Origin: CAYRGG01 sp964423745
GTDB lineage: Bacteria > Pseudomonadota > Gammaproteobacteria > Competibacterales > Competibacteraceae
Direction: 5' to 3'
Assembly (NCBI GenBank): GCA_964423745.1
Contig: CAYRGG010000013.1
Span: 1-64,000 of the forward strand
DNA: 64,000 nucleotides
The position numbers were made by a program, and so were the translations under genes. A model generated the notes under the pieces. The model was not told where the DNA came from. It ran no database searches and saw only the letters and a program-made list of their open reading frames with translations. Numbering within the stretch: position 1 is the first letter of the stretch; each line of letters opens with the position of its first letter. Shown here piece after piece: positions 35,701-43,438 of this stretch.

Positions 35701-35949
35701 TTAGAGATCAATACTGGTGTTCGCATCGGTGTTGTCGTAACCGCCGTCGCCACCCATGCCATCGTTAACCTGATCGAGGTACTGATCCACATTCTGATCC
35801 AAGTGGCTATCGGAGTAGCTGTCACCGCTGCGACCGTGTAAGAACGCATTGCCGCTGGCGCTGACGGAAGTCACATCAGTCATGTTAACCGCTTCTTGTT
35901 GACCGGCATTGGCTTGTAGAACGTCACCGCCACGTTTTGAAATTGACAT
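35701..35949 (-). CDS. Small acidic peptide precursor, type 2 (operon 2, middle)
   Basis: This 82-residue paralogue begins MSISKRGGDVLQANAG and has VSASGNAFLHGRSGDSYSDS, then DQNVDQYLDQVNDGMGG and the tail DGGYDNTDANTSIDL. It carries two Arg and a His in the middle block where the others have Asp, but stays strongly acidic. A good AAGGAG site precedes the ATG. The gene is 43-44 bp from each neighbour. No Cys, so no lanthionine or disulfide chemistry is possible. Confidence 0.8.
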   Translation of the reverse strand: MSISKRGGDVLQANAGQQEAVNMTDVTSVSASGNAFLHGRSGDSYSDSHLDQNVDQYLDQVNDGMGGDGGYDNTDANTSIDL

Positions 35950-35993
35950 GGTTTTTTCTCCTTATAAGTTTTACGGGTTTTTATTAAATGAAT

Positions 35994-36248
35994 TTAGATG
36001 CTGATGTCGGTGTTGGCGTCGGTATTGTCGTAACCACCGTCACCGGCCATGGCGTCGTTTACTTGATCCATACGCTGATAGACTTCCTGATCCAAGTGGC
36101 TATCGGAGTAGCTGTCACCGCTATGGCCATCTAGGAAAGCATTACCGCTTGCGCTAACGGTAGTGACATCAGCCATGTTTCCGGCCCCTTGAGAAGCTGC
36201 ATTGGCTTGTAGAGCGTCACCACCACGTTTGTTGATTCCACGAGTCAT
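35994..36248 (-). CDS. Small acidic peptide precursor, type 2 (operon 2, first)
   Basis: This 84-residue paralogue begins MTRGINKRGGDALQANAA. Next come VSASGNAFLDGHSGDSYSDS, a DQEVYQRMDQVNDAMAG helix, and the end DGGYDNTDANTDISI. TTGGAG sits upstream of the ATG. It is the first gene after the sigma-54 promoter at 36323, matching the position of the type 2 gene in operon 1. Family and function unknown. Confidence 0.8.
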   Translation of the reverse strand: MTRGINKRGGDALQANAASQGAGNMADVTTVSASGNAFLDGHSGDSYSDSHLDQEVYQRMDQVNDAMAGDGGYDNTDANTDISI

Positions 36249-36290
36249 GATTAAATCTCCAAATAATTATAGTTTAAGTACGTTGGGTAT

Positions 36291-36317
36291 TGAGTGTATC
36301 GCTTTGTGCGACACTCA
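36291..36317 (-). promoter_or_regulatory. Hairpin at the predicted 5' end of peptide operon 2 mRNA
   Basis: TGAGTGT (36291-36297) pairs with ACACTCA (36311-36317), with CGC/GCG extending the stem after a 2-nt bulge. The predicted transcription start (near 36313) falls inside its 5' arm. It parallels the hairpin at 30390-30418, with different stem bases but a shared TGT-x-CGACA segment. Confidence 0.5.
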
Positions 36318-36322
36318 GACTA

Positions 36323-36339
36323 AAGCAGCATCTATGCCA
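36323..36339 (-). promoter_or_regulatory. Sigma-54 promoter of peptide operon 2
   Basis: The minus strand reads TGGCATAGATGCTGCTT. GG and GC are separated by exactly 10 bp, the -24 box TGGCAT differs from consensus by one base, and the -12 box CTGCTT is the same as in operon 1. The leader to the ATG at 36248 would be about 65 nt. The rest of the 36249-36645 gap is AT-rich. Confidence 0.72.
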
Positions 36340-36561
36340 TATTTTTGTTTACTGTTTAAGTGTTTGATATTAATTATGTTTAGTGATTTTTGAAGATGAC
36401 TGTTGTTTCTTTTACAGGTCTTTTTACATTTAAAAATGCATCTACTCAATGAGTGTTAGCTTTGATCAAAAATTCATTTATTTTATTTTTATATTTAAAA
36501 TTAGTAGCTTATGTTTTAAATAGCGTGTTTTAATCATATTGGTTGGTGTATTTATTTTGAC

Positions 36562-36578
36562 CGGTTCACACTGAACCG
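36562..36578. promoter_or_regulatory. Perfect inverted repeat before the GlmS-like gene, possible operator
   Basis: CGGTTCA (36562-36568) and TGAACCG (36572-36578) form a perfect 7+3+7 inverted repeat about 70 bp before the start of the GlmS-like gene. The size and symmetry suit a dimeric repressor or a leader hairpin. No regulator can be assigned. Confidence 0.35.
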
Positions 36579-36645
36579 ACTGAAGTTAGAAACACCTAAA
36601 GCGTTATTCATCAGTATGCTGACTGACCGAGTCGAGGTAATGGAT

Positions 36646-39600
36646 ATGTGTGGAATCGCAGGCTTTCTCTCTAGGGTTGCCTGGACTAAGCCGGCTAATC
36701 TAGATTGGCTTGATAATAGCCTTGCGAACCTTGAAAAGATGGCCACTGGGTCTGAGTCTGAGCCTAAAGATTTTCATGCCCTAGAAACGGCATTGCATCA
36801 ATTAGCAGCTCATTTTGCTCAGTTAATGAGTTTTTCTACTCATCTTGCCGCCCTACAAAACCCTCTTGTAAACCAACAGTTACAACAGCTTGCAACAACC
36901 TTAGAAACCCTTGAAAACCAAGTGAAGCATACAACTCCTTTGGTAGAGATATTGCGGGACTATGCTTGGCAGATTCGTACTGAAGTGCTCGCTAATATTC
37001 ACCGTACCCTGGCTCTGCTCCCCCCGTCACTATCACATGACAAGCTGGATCAGCAACGTCATTTCATCGCTTGGGCGGTGGAACTGGTGCTTGAAAACTT
37101 GGATCGCTTAGAAGTTCGCGGACGCGATTCTGCGGGCATTGCGCTGCATCTCGTATTGGATTCAGCCAGCTCCACAACAGCTATCGAGTCAGCTTTTAAA
37201 ACGGATTTGGACGGCCGTGGCGCATTGCTGCACGGGGAGCATGGAAGTGTACGGCTGCATACTTTGCCCGATGGACGAGGGGTTTGCCAATTTATCTACA
37301 AGGTAGCCAATCTCATCGGTAAACTGGGAGATAATGGCAAGAGCTTGCGTAACGCCATGCAAAGGGATGCACTGCTTTGGGCGGTGGCCCAAAGCGTCCA
37401 ACACGTGAGCATCTTGGCCCATACTCGCTGGGCCTCCAACGGCATTATCAACTTGGCCAATTGCCATCCGGTAAATGCAAGTCTGGCAGCTGAGGAAACT
37501 ATATCCCCAGGTGATGCGCCTATCATGGCGGTACTTAACGGTGATGTGGATAATTACCAGCCATTAGTCACCAGCGCTATAGAATCCCGTGGTTATAAGG
37601 TTCCCGAGGGCATTCGCACGGATGCCAAAATTATTCCGCTTTTGTTTCGCTTAGATACCCCTGTCGGAGAGACGGTCGCTGAACGGGTGTTGGCAACGGT
37701 GCGCCGTTTGGAAGGCTCTATAGCGGTAGGTTTTATCCATCCTGACGATCCTGAACATATGCATTTGGTGCAACGGGGGAGTGGTCAGAGTTTATTCATT
37801 GCTCAGGGACAAGATGGTTGGCTGGTTGCCTCTGAGGCATACGGCTTAGCGGCTCGGGCGCGGAACTGTTTCCCCTTATTGCAGGTAGGGCAGGGGGGTG
37901 TGCAGGTAACCCTGTCGAGTGATCCTGGCATCTCTCTCCAGGCGCGTCTCATCGATGATGCCCAGGAGATCCATTTAATCGCCGAACCCATCGAAATTTT
38001 TTCCCGAGATATTTTTCGTGGTGATTATGATTATTATCTCGAGAAAGAAATTCATGAAGCCCCAATGAGCATTCGCAAAACCCTGCAAGGTCGTTACCAA
38101 AAAGCAGACCGCCGGGTTAGCTTTATGACCGCAGCGTATAAGGATTTGCAACCGTTAATAAAGCGGTTGCAAGACCCAGCTCTACCTCCCCTGCGGCGTA
38201 TTATTGTGACTGGTCAAGGAACCGCCTCGGTGGCCGCCATGGGTACGGCCTATCTCATTCAACGGGCCTTACATGCTATCCCCATGGTGGTGGAGTGGGC
38301 AAAAGCGTCGGAGCTTTCCACCCAGCTTGGTCAGCAATCGTTAAAAGACACGTTAGTGATCGCGATTTCCCAAAGCGGCACCACGACCGATACCAACCGT
38401 ACCGTTGATTTGGCTCGTGCCGACGGCGCCTGGGTTCATGCGATTCTCAATCGGCGTAATTCTCCCTTGGTGCGCAAATCCGATTCTCGGCTATTTACCA
38501 GCGATGGGCGCGATGTGGAAATGGCGGTGGCTTCCACTAAGGCGTTTTATTCCCAGGTGGTGGCGGGCAAGCTGACAGCCTTGTGTCTTGGCGAAGTTTT
38601 GAACGCCCTGGACCCCGCGGCGCTTTACGAAGAGATATTAGCTGTGGAAAGCCTGCCGGAACGGATTACCGAAGTGTTAGCCAACGAAGCAGCTATTGCC
38701 GCCTGTGCCAGTGCGGCGGCGCCCTACCATCGCTACTGGGCTGTCGTGGGTAGTGGTCCGAATAAAATTGCGGCGGAAGAGATCCGTATTAAGCTCAGTG
38801 AGCTGTGTTACCGATCCATACCCTGTGATTTTACCGAAGATAAAAAACATATCGATCTTTCCACAGAGCCGTTGACCCTGGTCATAGCCAATGATTTACT
38901 CCATCTGGTGGCTCAAGATACCGCAAAGGAAGTGGCTATTTTTAAGGCCCATAGCGGTAAGCCCATTGTATTTGCAGCAACAGGCGAGCATTGCTTCGAG
39001 CCCTACGCGGAAACACTGCTTTACTTGCCCTCCGCAGGCGCGGGGCTGGATTTTGTGATTGCCACGGTAGCGGGTCATCTCTGGGGTTTACATGCGGCAA
39101 AAGCCATCGATGCCAGTAGTGTTCCCTTTCGTGAGGCGATAGGGTTACTAAGCGCACAACTAGATAATCCACCTACACAGACAGAGTTCGCAAATTTGCG
39201 GAGTAGTCTAGCGGCACAGGTTGATCGCATCGCCCAGGGTACCATGGATGCTGCATTGCCGGCTCGGTTAGCTGCTCAATTGAGCCAATATCTAGCTCGG
39301 TTAAACGCTACTGATCCGCACAAAGTAGACCGGTCGCTGCTACATGAAGGAGTTACGCTGTTAAAGAACATCCATGATGAACTGAGCCGACCCATCGACA
39401 CCATTCGCCATCAAGCTAAAACAGTGACCGTGGGTATTTCCCGTCCACAACAGGACATGGCACCGGTGATACGTCGAACACTGTCGGACCTAGATGTCTC
39501 TGCCTCCGGTTTGGCGGATCGCGACAAACAGTTGTTAATTACGTTGTCACCTTTTATCGCCGCGGTTGCCGGTGGCGCTCTGTACCGATTATGTGATCAG

Positions 39601-40041
39601 CAGCGTGATTGGCACGACAAAGGGGCTGCCCCAACCCTTCAGATCATCCATAAAATCGGTTGCTCGGCAGGCCGTGTTTCCCATTACGATGAGCCCCGTC
39701 AAGCAGCAGGCAGCAAACGCCGCACTTTGCGCTTGGGACGCGCCATTTTAAGTACCGGAGCTGGGGGTCAAGAAAGCCTATTGTTGTTGCCGGTTTTTGA
39801 TAAACATCAGTGGTTGTGCGAGGGTCTGGCGCTCTTACACCTAGAAATTATTCCCCAGGCATCCTTGCAACAAAAATTGATCTTGCTCAAAGGTTTGGGT
39901 CAGTATGAAGATGCTTTGGAAACATTTCAGGATCACAAACCTGCCGAGAACTTTGCTATGTTTCTAGAAACCTTGTCGCCTCACGATCTGATTTTTATGC
40001 CATCCTTTCGTGTTCTAATCAATCCTGTCGGACGTGCTTAA
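36646..40041 (+). CDS. Oversized GlmS-like protein (glutaminase plus two SIS domains)
   Basis: This 1131-residue protein has the domain order of glucosamine-6-phosphate synthase. I start at ATG 36646 because it puts the Ntn nucleophile Cys at position 2 (MCGIAGF) and has GAGGT 7 nt upstream. An insert of about 125 helical residues separates this Cys from LEVRGRDSAGIAL (about 155). HTRWASNGIINLANCHPV (about 257) and LNGDVDNY complete the glutaminase. Two SIS domains follow (about 515-680, with ISQSGTTTDT and VASTKAF; about 695-830). A further 290 residues have no family I recognise. Normal GlmS has about 610 residues. It may make an amino sugar for the peptide locus or have a new role. cinA follows after 24 bp. 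Confidence 0.75.
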   Translation: MCGIAGFLSRVAWTKPANLDWLDNSLANLEKMATGSESEPKDFHALETALHQLAAHFAQLMSFSTHLAALQNPLVNQQLQQLATTLETLENQVKHTTPLVEILRDYAWQIRTEVLANIHRTLALLPPSLSHDKLDQQRHFIAWAVELVLENLDRLEVRGRDSAGIALHLVLDSASSTTAIESAFKTDLDGRGALLHGEHGSVRLHTLPDGRGVCQFIYKVANLIGKLGDNGKSLRNAMQRDALLWAVAQSVQHVSILAHTRWASNGIINLANCHPVNASLAAEETISPGDAPIMAVLNGDVDNYQPLVTSAIESRGYKVPEGIRTDAKIIPLLFRLDTPVGETVAERVLATVRRLEGSIAVGFIHPDDPEHMHLVQRGSGQSLFIAQGQDGWLVASEAYGLAARARNCFPLLQVGQGGVQVTLSSDPGISLQARLIDDAQEIHLIAEPIEIFSRDIFRGDYDYYLEKEIHEAPMSIRKTLQGRYQKADRRVSFMTAAYKDLQPLIKRLQDPALPPLRRIIVTGQGTASVAAMGTAYLIQRALHAIPMVVEWAKASELSTQLGQQSLKDTLVIAISQSGTTTDTNRTVDLARADGAWVHAILNRRNSPLVRKSDSRLFTSDGRDVEMAVASTKAFYSQVVAGKLTALCLGEVLNALDPAALYEEILAVESLPERITEVLANEAAIAACASAAAPYHRYWAVVGSGPNKIAAEEIRIKLSELCYRSIPCDFTEDKKHIDLSTEPLTLVIANDLLHLVAQDTAKEVAIFKAHSGKPIVFAATGEHCFEPYAETLLYLPSAGAGLDFVIATVAGHLWGLHAAKAIDASSVPFREAIGLLSAQLDNPPTQTEFANLRSSLAAQVDRIAQGTMDAALPARLAAQLSQYLARLNATDPHKVDRSLLHEGVTLLKNIHDELSRPIDTIRHQAKTVTVGISRPQQDMAPVIRRTLSDLDVSASGLADRDKQLLITLSPFIAAVAGGALYRLCDQQRDWHDKGAAPTLQIIHKIGCSAGRVSHYDEPRQAAGSKRRTLRLGRAILSTGAGGQESLLLLPVFDKHQWLCEGLALLHLEIIPQASLQQKLILLKGLGQYEDALETFQDHKPAENFAMFLETLSPHDLIFMPSFRVLINPVGRA

Positions 40042-40065
40042 ATTAATTGTTAAGGAAACTGTTTT

Positions 40066-41298
40066 ATGCGTTGTGAAGTCATTGCCGTGGGTACAGAGCT
40101 TTTGCTGGGACAGATCGTCGATACTAATTCCGTATGGATCGGAGAACAGTTAGCCCTGGCGGGTATCGATTCTCACTTTCAGACTAAAGTGGGAGACAAT
40201 TTGCAGCGCATTATTCAGGCTTTGCGGATTGGTCTGGAGCGCAGCGATGCGGTGATTATGTGTGGTGGTTTAGGACCCACCCAGGACGATATCACCCGGG
40301 AGGCTATCGCCGCGGTGATGGGCGTTCCCCTGGTGCGAGATGAACAACTGGTGGAACGGATTCGTGAGATGTTCCGATCCCGGAATCGGGAAATGCCTGA
40401 TAATAACCGCCGTCAAGCCGATGTGCCCCAGGGCGCAAGTAGCATACCGCAGATGCCGGGTACCGCGCCTGGATTAATCTGTCCGCTGCCGGAGGGTAAA
40501 GTTGTCTATGCCGTACCGGGGGTTCCTTTCGAAATGCAAGAAATGCTTAGCGCAACCATCCTGCCGGACTTACAACGTCGAGCGGGTGGCGTGGCGTTAA
40601 TTAAAAGCCGCACTTTACGTACCTGGGGTCAGTCTGAATCCGGGTTGGCTGAGCATTTAGCGGCACGGATTACTGAATTGGATAGCCTCGGAAATCCTAC
40701 CCTCGCGTTTCTCGCCAGTGGTATTGAAGGACTCAAAATACGTATCACGGCTAAAGCGTTAGATGAACTATCGGCTAATCAGCTTTTGGACGCGGAAGAG
40801 CGTTATCTGAGAGATTTGTTGGGAACATGGATTTTCGGTGTGGATGACCAAACCATGGAGCGGGTGGTACTGGACCTGTTAAAGGAAAAGGGGCTTACCT
40901 TGGGGGTGGCTGAATTTATCACCGGTGGCTTACTGGCTACCCGACTCAATGCAACGGCGGAGGCTGGCGACCTATTTCGTGGCGCCATCGTCTGTGGTGC
41001 CGATCCGCAGCAAGCTGCCAAGGTGTTGGGGGTGACTGGGGAGTCGTTGTTTTCAGAAGCCGTTGTCGCTGAACTGGCGCTCGCTAGTTGCCGCGCTTTG
41101 AATAGCCATGTGGGTCTTGCTGCAACCGGCGTTGTGGAGGCTGATAGTGCAGAGCCACCCGGCACCGTGTTTTTAGGGCTTGCCGTGCAAGGCGACACTG
41201 AAGTTCAGCGTATACGACTACCCGGTCAGCGTCCTCAAATACAGCAGTTCACAGTAATCAGTTTGTTGAATTTTTTGCGCTTGCGATTGCTTTCCTAA
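40066..41298 (+). CDS. cinA: CinA-family protein with degenerate deamidase domain
   Basis: The 410-residue protein has the N-terminal MoCF/CinA domain intact (VGTELLLGQIVDTNSVWIG; GGLGPTQDDITREA; VPGVPFEMQ). The C-terminal PncC-like NMN-deamidase domain has lost its key residues. The normal AESCTGG motif reads AEFITGG (about 281-287), the Y-S-N-E-x-K segment reads CGADPQQ, and TGIAGPGG reads TGVVEADS. Pyrophosphatase-type activity of the first domain is still plausible, deamidation is not. AAGGAA precedes the ATG. It is 24 bp behind the GlmS-like gene, so the two are probably co-transcribed. Confidence 0.85.
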   Translation: MRCEVIAVGTELLLGQIVDTNSVWIGEQLALAGIDSHFQTKVGDNLQRIIQALRIGLERSDAVIMCGGLGPTQDDITREAIAAVMGVPLVRDEQLVERIREMFRSRNREMPDNNRRQADVPQGASSIPQMPGTAPGLICPLPEGKVVYAVPGVPFEMQEMLSATILPDLQRRAGGVALIKSRTLRTWGQSESGLAEHLAARITELDSLGNPTLAFLASGIEGLKIRITAKALDELSANQLLDAEERYLRDLLGTWIFGVDDQTMERVVLDLLKEKGLTLGVAEFITGGLLATRLNATAEAGDLFRGAIVCGADPQQAAKVLGVTGESLFSEAVVAELALASCRALNSHVGLAATGVVEADSAEPPGTVFLGLAVQGDTEVQRIRLPGQRPQIQQFTVISLLNFLRLRLLS

Positions 41299-41577
41299 AA
41301 CCTATCGAGTTTAACTTGTTATCTTTTAGTAAAGCTAAAAACCCTTTATTTGTTTAATGAATAAAATAAATGCATTTTTTTTCTAGAGCAAAATATTTCA
41401 GATTACAGAAACGATTATTTTAATTTGAATATGTAATTTCATCTTTTTTTAATAATCTTTTTACTTGGATTTAATTTCGCTTTAAGCTTAATTTAAGTCT
41501 TTTTAACATGATAATAAGTGCTAACCTAATTGCGGGCAAGCCTAAACAACCATTAATAAAATTTTGGAGGTGAATTT

Positions 41578-42045
41578 ATGGTTAAAGTCAATAAAATGTT
41601 ACCTTCTCTTATTCTAGCTAGTGCTGCCGTACTAGGTTCGTTTCAAGCTTCAGCTGATTTTAGCAATGCAAGTGTTGCCGACGACAGGTGGGCTTTTTCC
41701 GGTGATGGAACGCTTGTCTCTACTTCTGAGCCTGTCGCAATGGTGGGTCTTATTAACTTTAATGTGCAAGGACAATGTGGAGTGGTGACCAATATTAATG
41801 TAGGTGGTATTGTCTATAATACGGCAGCGACTACATGCAACTTTTCCATTAGTCCCGATGGGCGAGGATCGCTAACCTTTCAGCTGGCTCCCGAAGTTCC
41901 TTTACCCCAGTTGACCTTTGCCCTGGTGGTTGTTGACGATGACGATGAAGAGGGAATTAAAGCCATTGGGACCGGGGACTTAGTCGTCAATGTGGACATT
42001 AAAGAACAAGATGACGACGATGATATTGATGACGTCGATAGTTAA
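41578..42045 (+). CDS. Secreted acidic hypothetical protein
   Basis: The 155-residue protein has a Sec signal peptide (about 1-27, cleavage near ASA). A beta-rich domain with two Cys follows (GQCGVVTN and ATTCNFS, possibly a disulfide), and then a strongly acidic C-terminus with runs of Asp (VVDDDDEEG; DDDDDIDDVDS). Such tails may bind calcium or mineral surfaces. TTGGAGG lies upstream of the ATG. I recognise no family. It is followed directly by the batD-like relic. The 279-bp region before it is AT-rich, with no promoter I would call. Confidence 0.7.
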   Translation: MVKVNKMLPSLILASAAVLGSFQASADFSNASVADDRWAFSGDGTLVSTSEPVAMVGLINFNVQGQCGVVTNINVGGIVYNTAATTCNFSISPDGRGSLTFQLAPEVPLPQLTFALVVVDDDDEEGIKAIGTGDLVVNVDIKEQDDDDDIDDVDS

Positions 42046-42100
42046 GATATCGCCTATATTTTTTTATATTTAATATTCAAATATTTGTAAATATTTATTT

Positions 42101-42245
42101 TTATCCATTCGGATATAAGGAGGCAAATCCTCAGAGGAAATTTTAGCGGATGCCTCCTTTTGTTTAAGTCCCTATTTGACACTTATCCAAATGGCGCCTC
42201 CATGCCACGAACTGGCAGGGATGAAACACAACCGTTAATTCAAGT
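42101..42245 (-). pseudogene. Relic copy of the 3' end of batD
   Basis: Read on the minus strand, this stretch encodes SSWHGGAIWISVK, a stop, GLKQKEASAKISSEDLPP and, after a one-base deletion, LYPNG. The intact batD at 44249 ends SSWHGGALWLSVKRGLKEKE and continues ASAKIPSTDLPPLYPNN. Two in-frame stops and the frameshift make it a pseudogene fragment of about 45 codons. It has the same orientation as batD and lies 2.1 kb from it, so the pair are direct repeats around the PAS/small-protein island. Confidence 0.8.
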
Positions 42246-42280
42246 TATCCATAGGTAATGTTCTGCAACATACACTCTAG

Positions 42281-42667
42281 TTATTTGGCCTCACGCTGTA
42301 CGGCGACAAAATGAGTAGTTTTATCGGATTCGTTTTGGGCGGCAACTACTTTCCATTCCATCATAAATTCTGAACCATCTTTACGATAATTGATCGCTTT
42401 ACCATAAAATTCTTGCCCTTTATCCAATTTCTCACGTAGTTCTTGTAATACCGCCTGATCGGTTTTGGGGCCTTGAAGGATTTGTGGTGTCTTACCCAGC
42501 ACTTCTTCGGCGCTATAGCCAGTGAGTTGGGTAAAAGCAGGGTTGACATAGATGATGGGTAAGCCGGCATGGTCCGATTCAGCACTAGTAATCATGATTG
42601 AATCGAAAGAGTTAGCAGCTACAGTGGTTAGCACATTAGCTAAGTTTTGTTCAGAAGGTAGGTTCAT
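42281..42667 (-). CDS. Stand-alone PAS-domain protein
   Basis: The 128-residue protein is almost entirely one PAS domain: IIYVNPAFTQLTGYSAEEVLGKTPQILQGPKTD, then LREKLDKGQEFYGKAINYRKDGSEFMMEW. It resembles LOV/PAS domains, but the flavin-binding Cys position (GRNCRFLQ) reads GKTPQILQ, so it is not a LOV photoreceptor. No output domain is attached; it may act as a sensor or heterodimer partner. The ATG is preceded by AAAGGAGAAAAAA, a good ribosome site. Partner unknown. Confidence 0.8.
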   Translation of the reverse strand: MNLPSEQNLANVLTTVAANSFDSIMITSAESDHAGLPIIYVNPAFTQLTGYSAEEVLGKTPQILQGPKTDQAVLQELREKLDKGQEFYGKAINYRKDGSEFMMEWKVVAAQNESDKTTHFVAVQREAK

Positions 42668-42853
42668 TAGTTTTTTCTCCTTTGTGGAAATAGTTATTTA
42701 GGTGAGGTCAAAAAATCGCATCACACAACTTTCTAGGACATAGATATAACAGGTGGGTTCATCGAACAGAAAAATTTTAGCGGCGCTGGCTGAATATGGC
42801 GGTGTCTTAAGCGAAGAGGACTCGCTGTATATTTAAGTCACTACAAAAAATAC

Positions 42854-42882
42854 TTGACAAAAAGAATGTAATTGTCTAATTT
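42854..42882 (+). promoter_or_regulatory. Sigma-70 type promoter
   Basis: TTGACA (42854-42859), a 17-bp spacer and TAATTT (42877-42882) form a near-consensus promoter about 60 bp before the membrane-anchored hypothetical gene at 42945. Confidence 0.5.
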
Positions 42883-42944
42883 TTTCTAAACAAAAATTGT
42901 ACAAAAATTTCAATGCCATATATAAACTTAATCAAAGGTGTTCA

Positions 42945-43277
42945 ATGATGAAATTAGCAATGCTGGTTGTCTTAACAGTGACAATGTTATTGGCCATTGC
43001 CTACGCTCAATACCGCTCTTTGAAACAGCAGCAGGCAGCAAAAATAGTGCTAAATAGCAGATCGAAAAACAGGTCGGCTTTACAAAAATTTTCCGCGACC
43101 AATCCTGAACAAGCATCCCATAACCTGGAATACATTGATCAACCGCAACAATGGGACAAAAGCAGCCCGCCGATACGAAATACTTTAGATGCCGATTTTG
43201 CCGCTGAAGCTCATGGTTTTACCGGTTTTGAAAATATTGGCAAAGGCTCGCGTTACAAAAGTAGCAACAATGCTTAG
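42945..43277 (+). CDS. Small hypothetical protein with one N-terminal membrane helix
   Basis: The 110-residue protein starts at ATG 42945 (AAGGTG upstream) and has one hydrophobic segment (about 3-22) that is either a signal anchor or signal peptide. A basic region and a polar tail follow (about 45-110), ending GFTGFENIGKGSRYKSSNN. No family recognised. It is preceded by a clear sigma-70 promoter, which supports it as a real gene. It lies in the island between the two batD 3' ends. Confidence 0.5.
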   Translation: MMKLAMLVVLTVTMLLAIAYAQYRSLKQQQAAKIVLNSRSKNRSALQKFSATNPEQASHNLEYIDQPQQWDKSSPPIRNTLDADFAAEAHGFTGFENIGKGSRYKSSNNA

Positions 43278-43310
43278 CAAAAACATCTCAAAATCTCATA
43301 CAGATCCGAC

Positions 43311-43339
43311 TTGACATAGTGGCGAAACCGCCTCATATT
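43311..43339 (+). promoter_or_regulatory. Possible sigma-70 promoter
   Basis: TTGACA (43311-43316), a 17-bp spacer and CATATT (43334-43339). It points at the small membrane-protein genes from 43439. Confidence 0.4.
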
Positions 43340-43438
43340 TCCGGTATAAAAATTGTGCCATATATGGGCTACTGCGCTTAATTTTTAGTAAAAAATAAAG
43401 ATGAGTCCGGATGAGACGTAAAAAATACACAAAACTCA

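Noticed and set aside
29815..36248. RTX-type substrates for the type I exporter
   Set aside because: GDGGDDNI looks like half an RTX nonapeptide, but there is only one copy per protein, and the transporter has an active C39 triad rather than the inactive HlyB-type domain.
29815..36248. Curli-like or amyloid subunits
   Set aside because: Asn/Gln/Gly content is suggestive, but there are no regular curlin repeats, no Sec signal and no csg genes.
29815..36248. Lanthipeptide or thiopeptide-class precursors
   Set aside because: The five peptides contain no Cys, and no LanM/LanB or YcaO-like gene is present.
42118..42160. Strong terminator after the secreted acidic protein gene
   Set aside because: The GGAGGCA...TGCCTCC pairing is explained by the batD-derived relic sequence; the loop is long, so I did not call it a terminator.
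42281..42667. LOV blue-light photoreceptor
   Set aside because: The flavin-linking Cys is absent; the motif reads GKTPQILQ.
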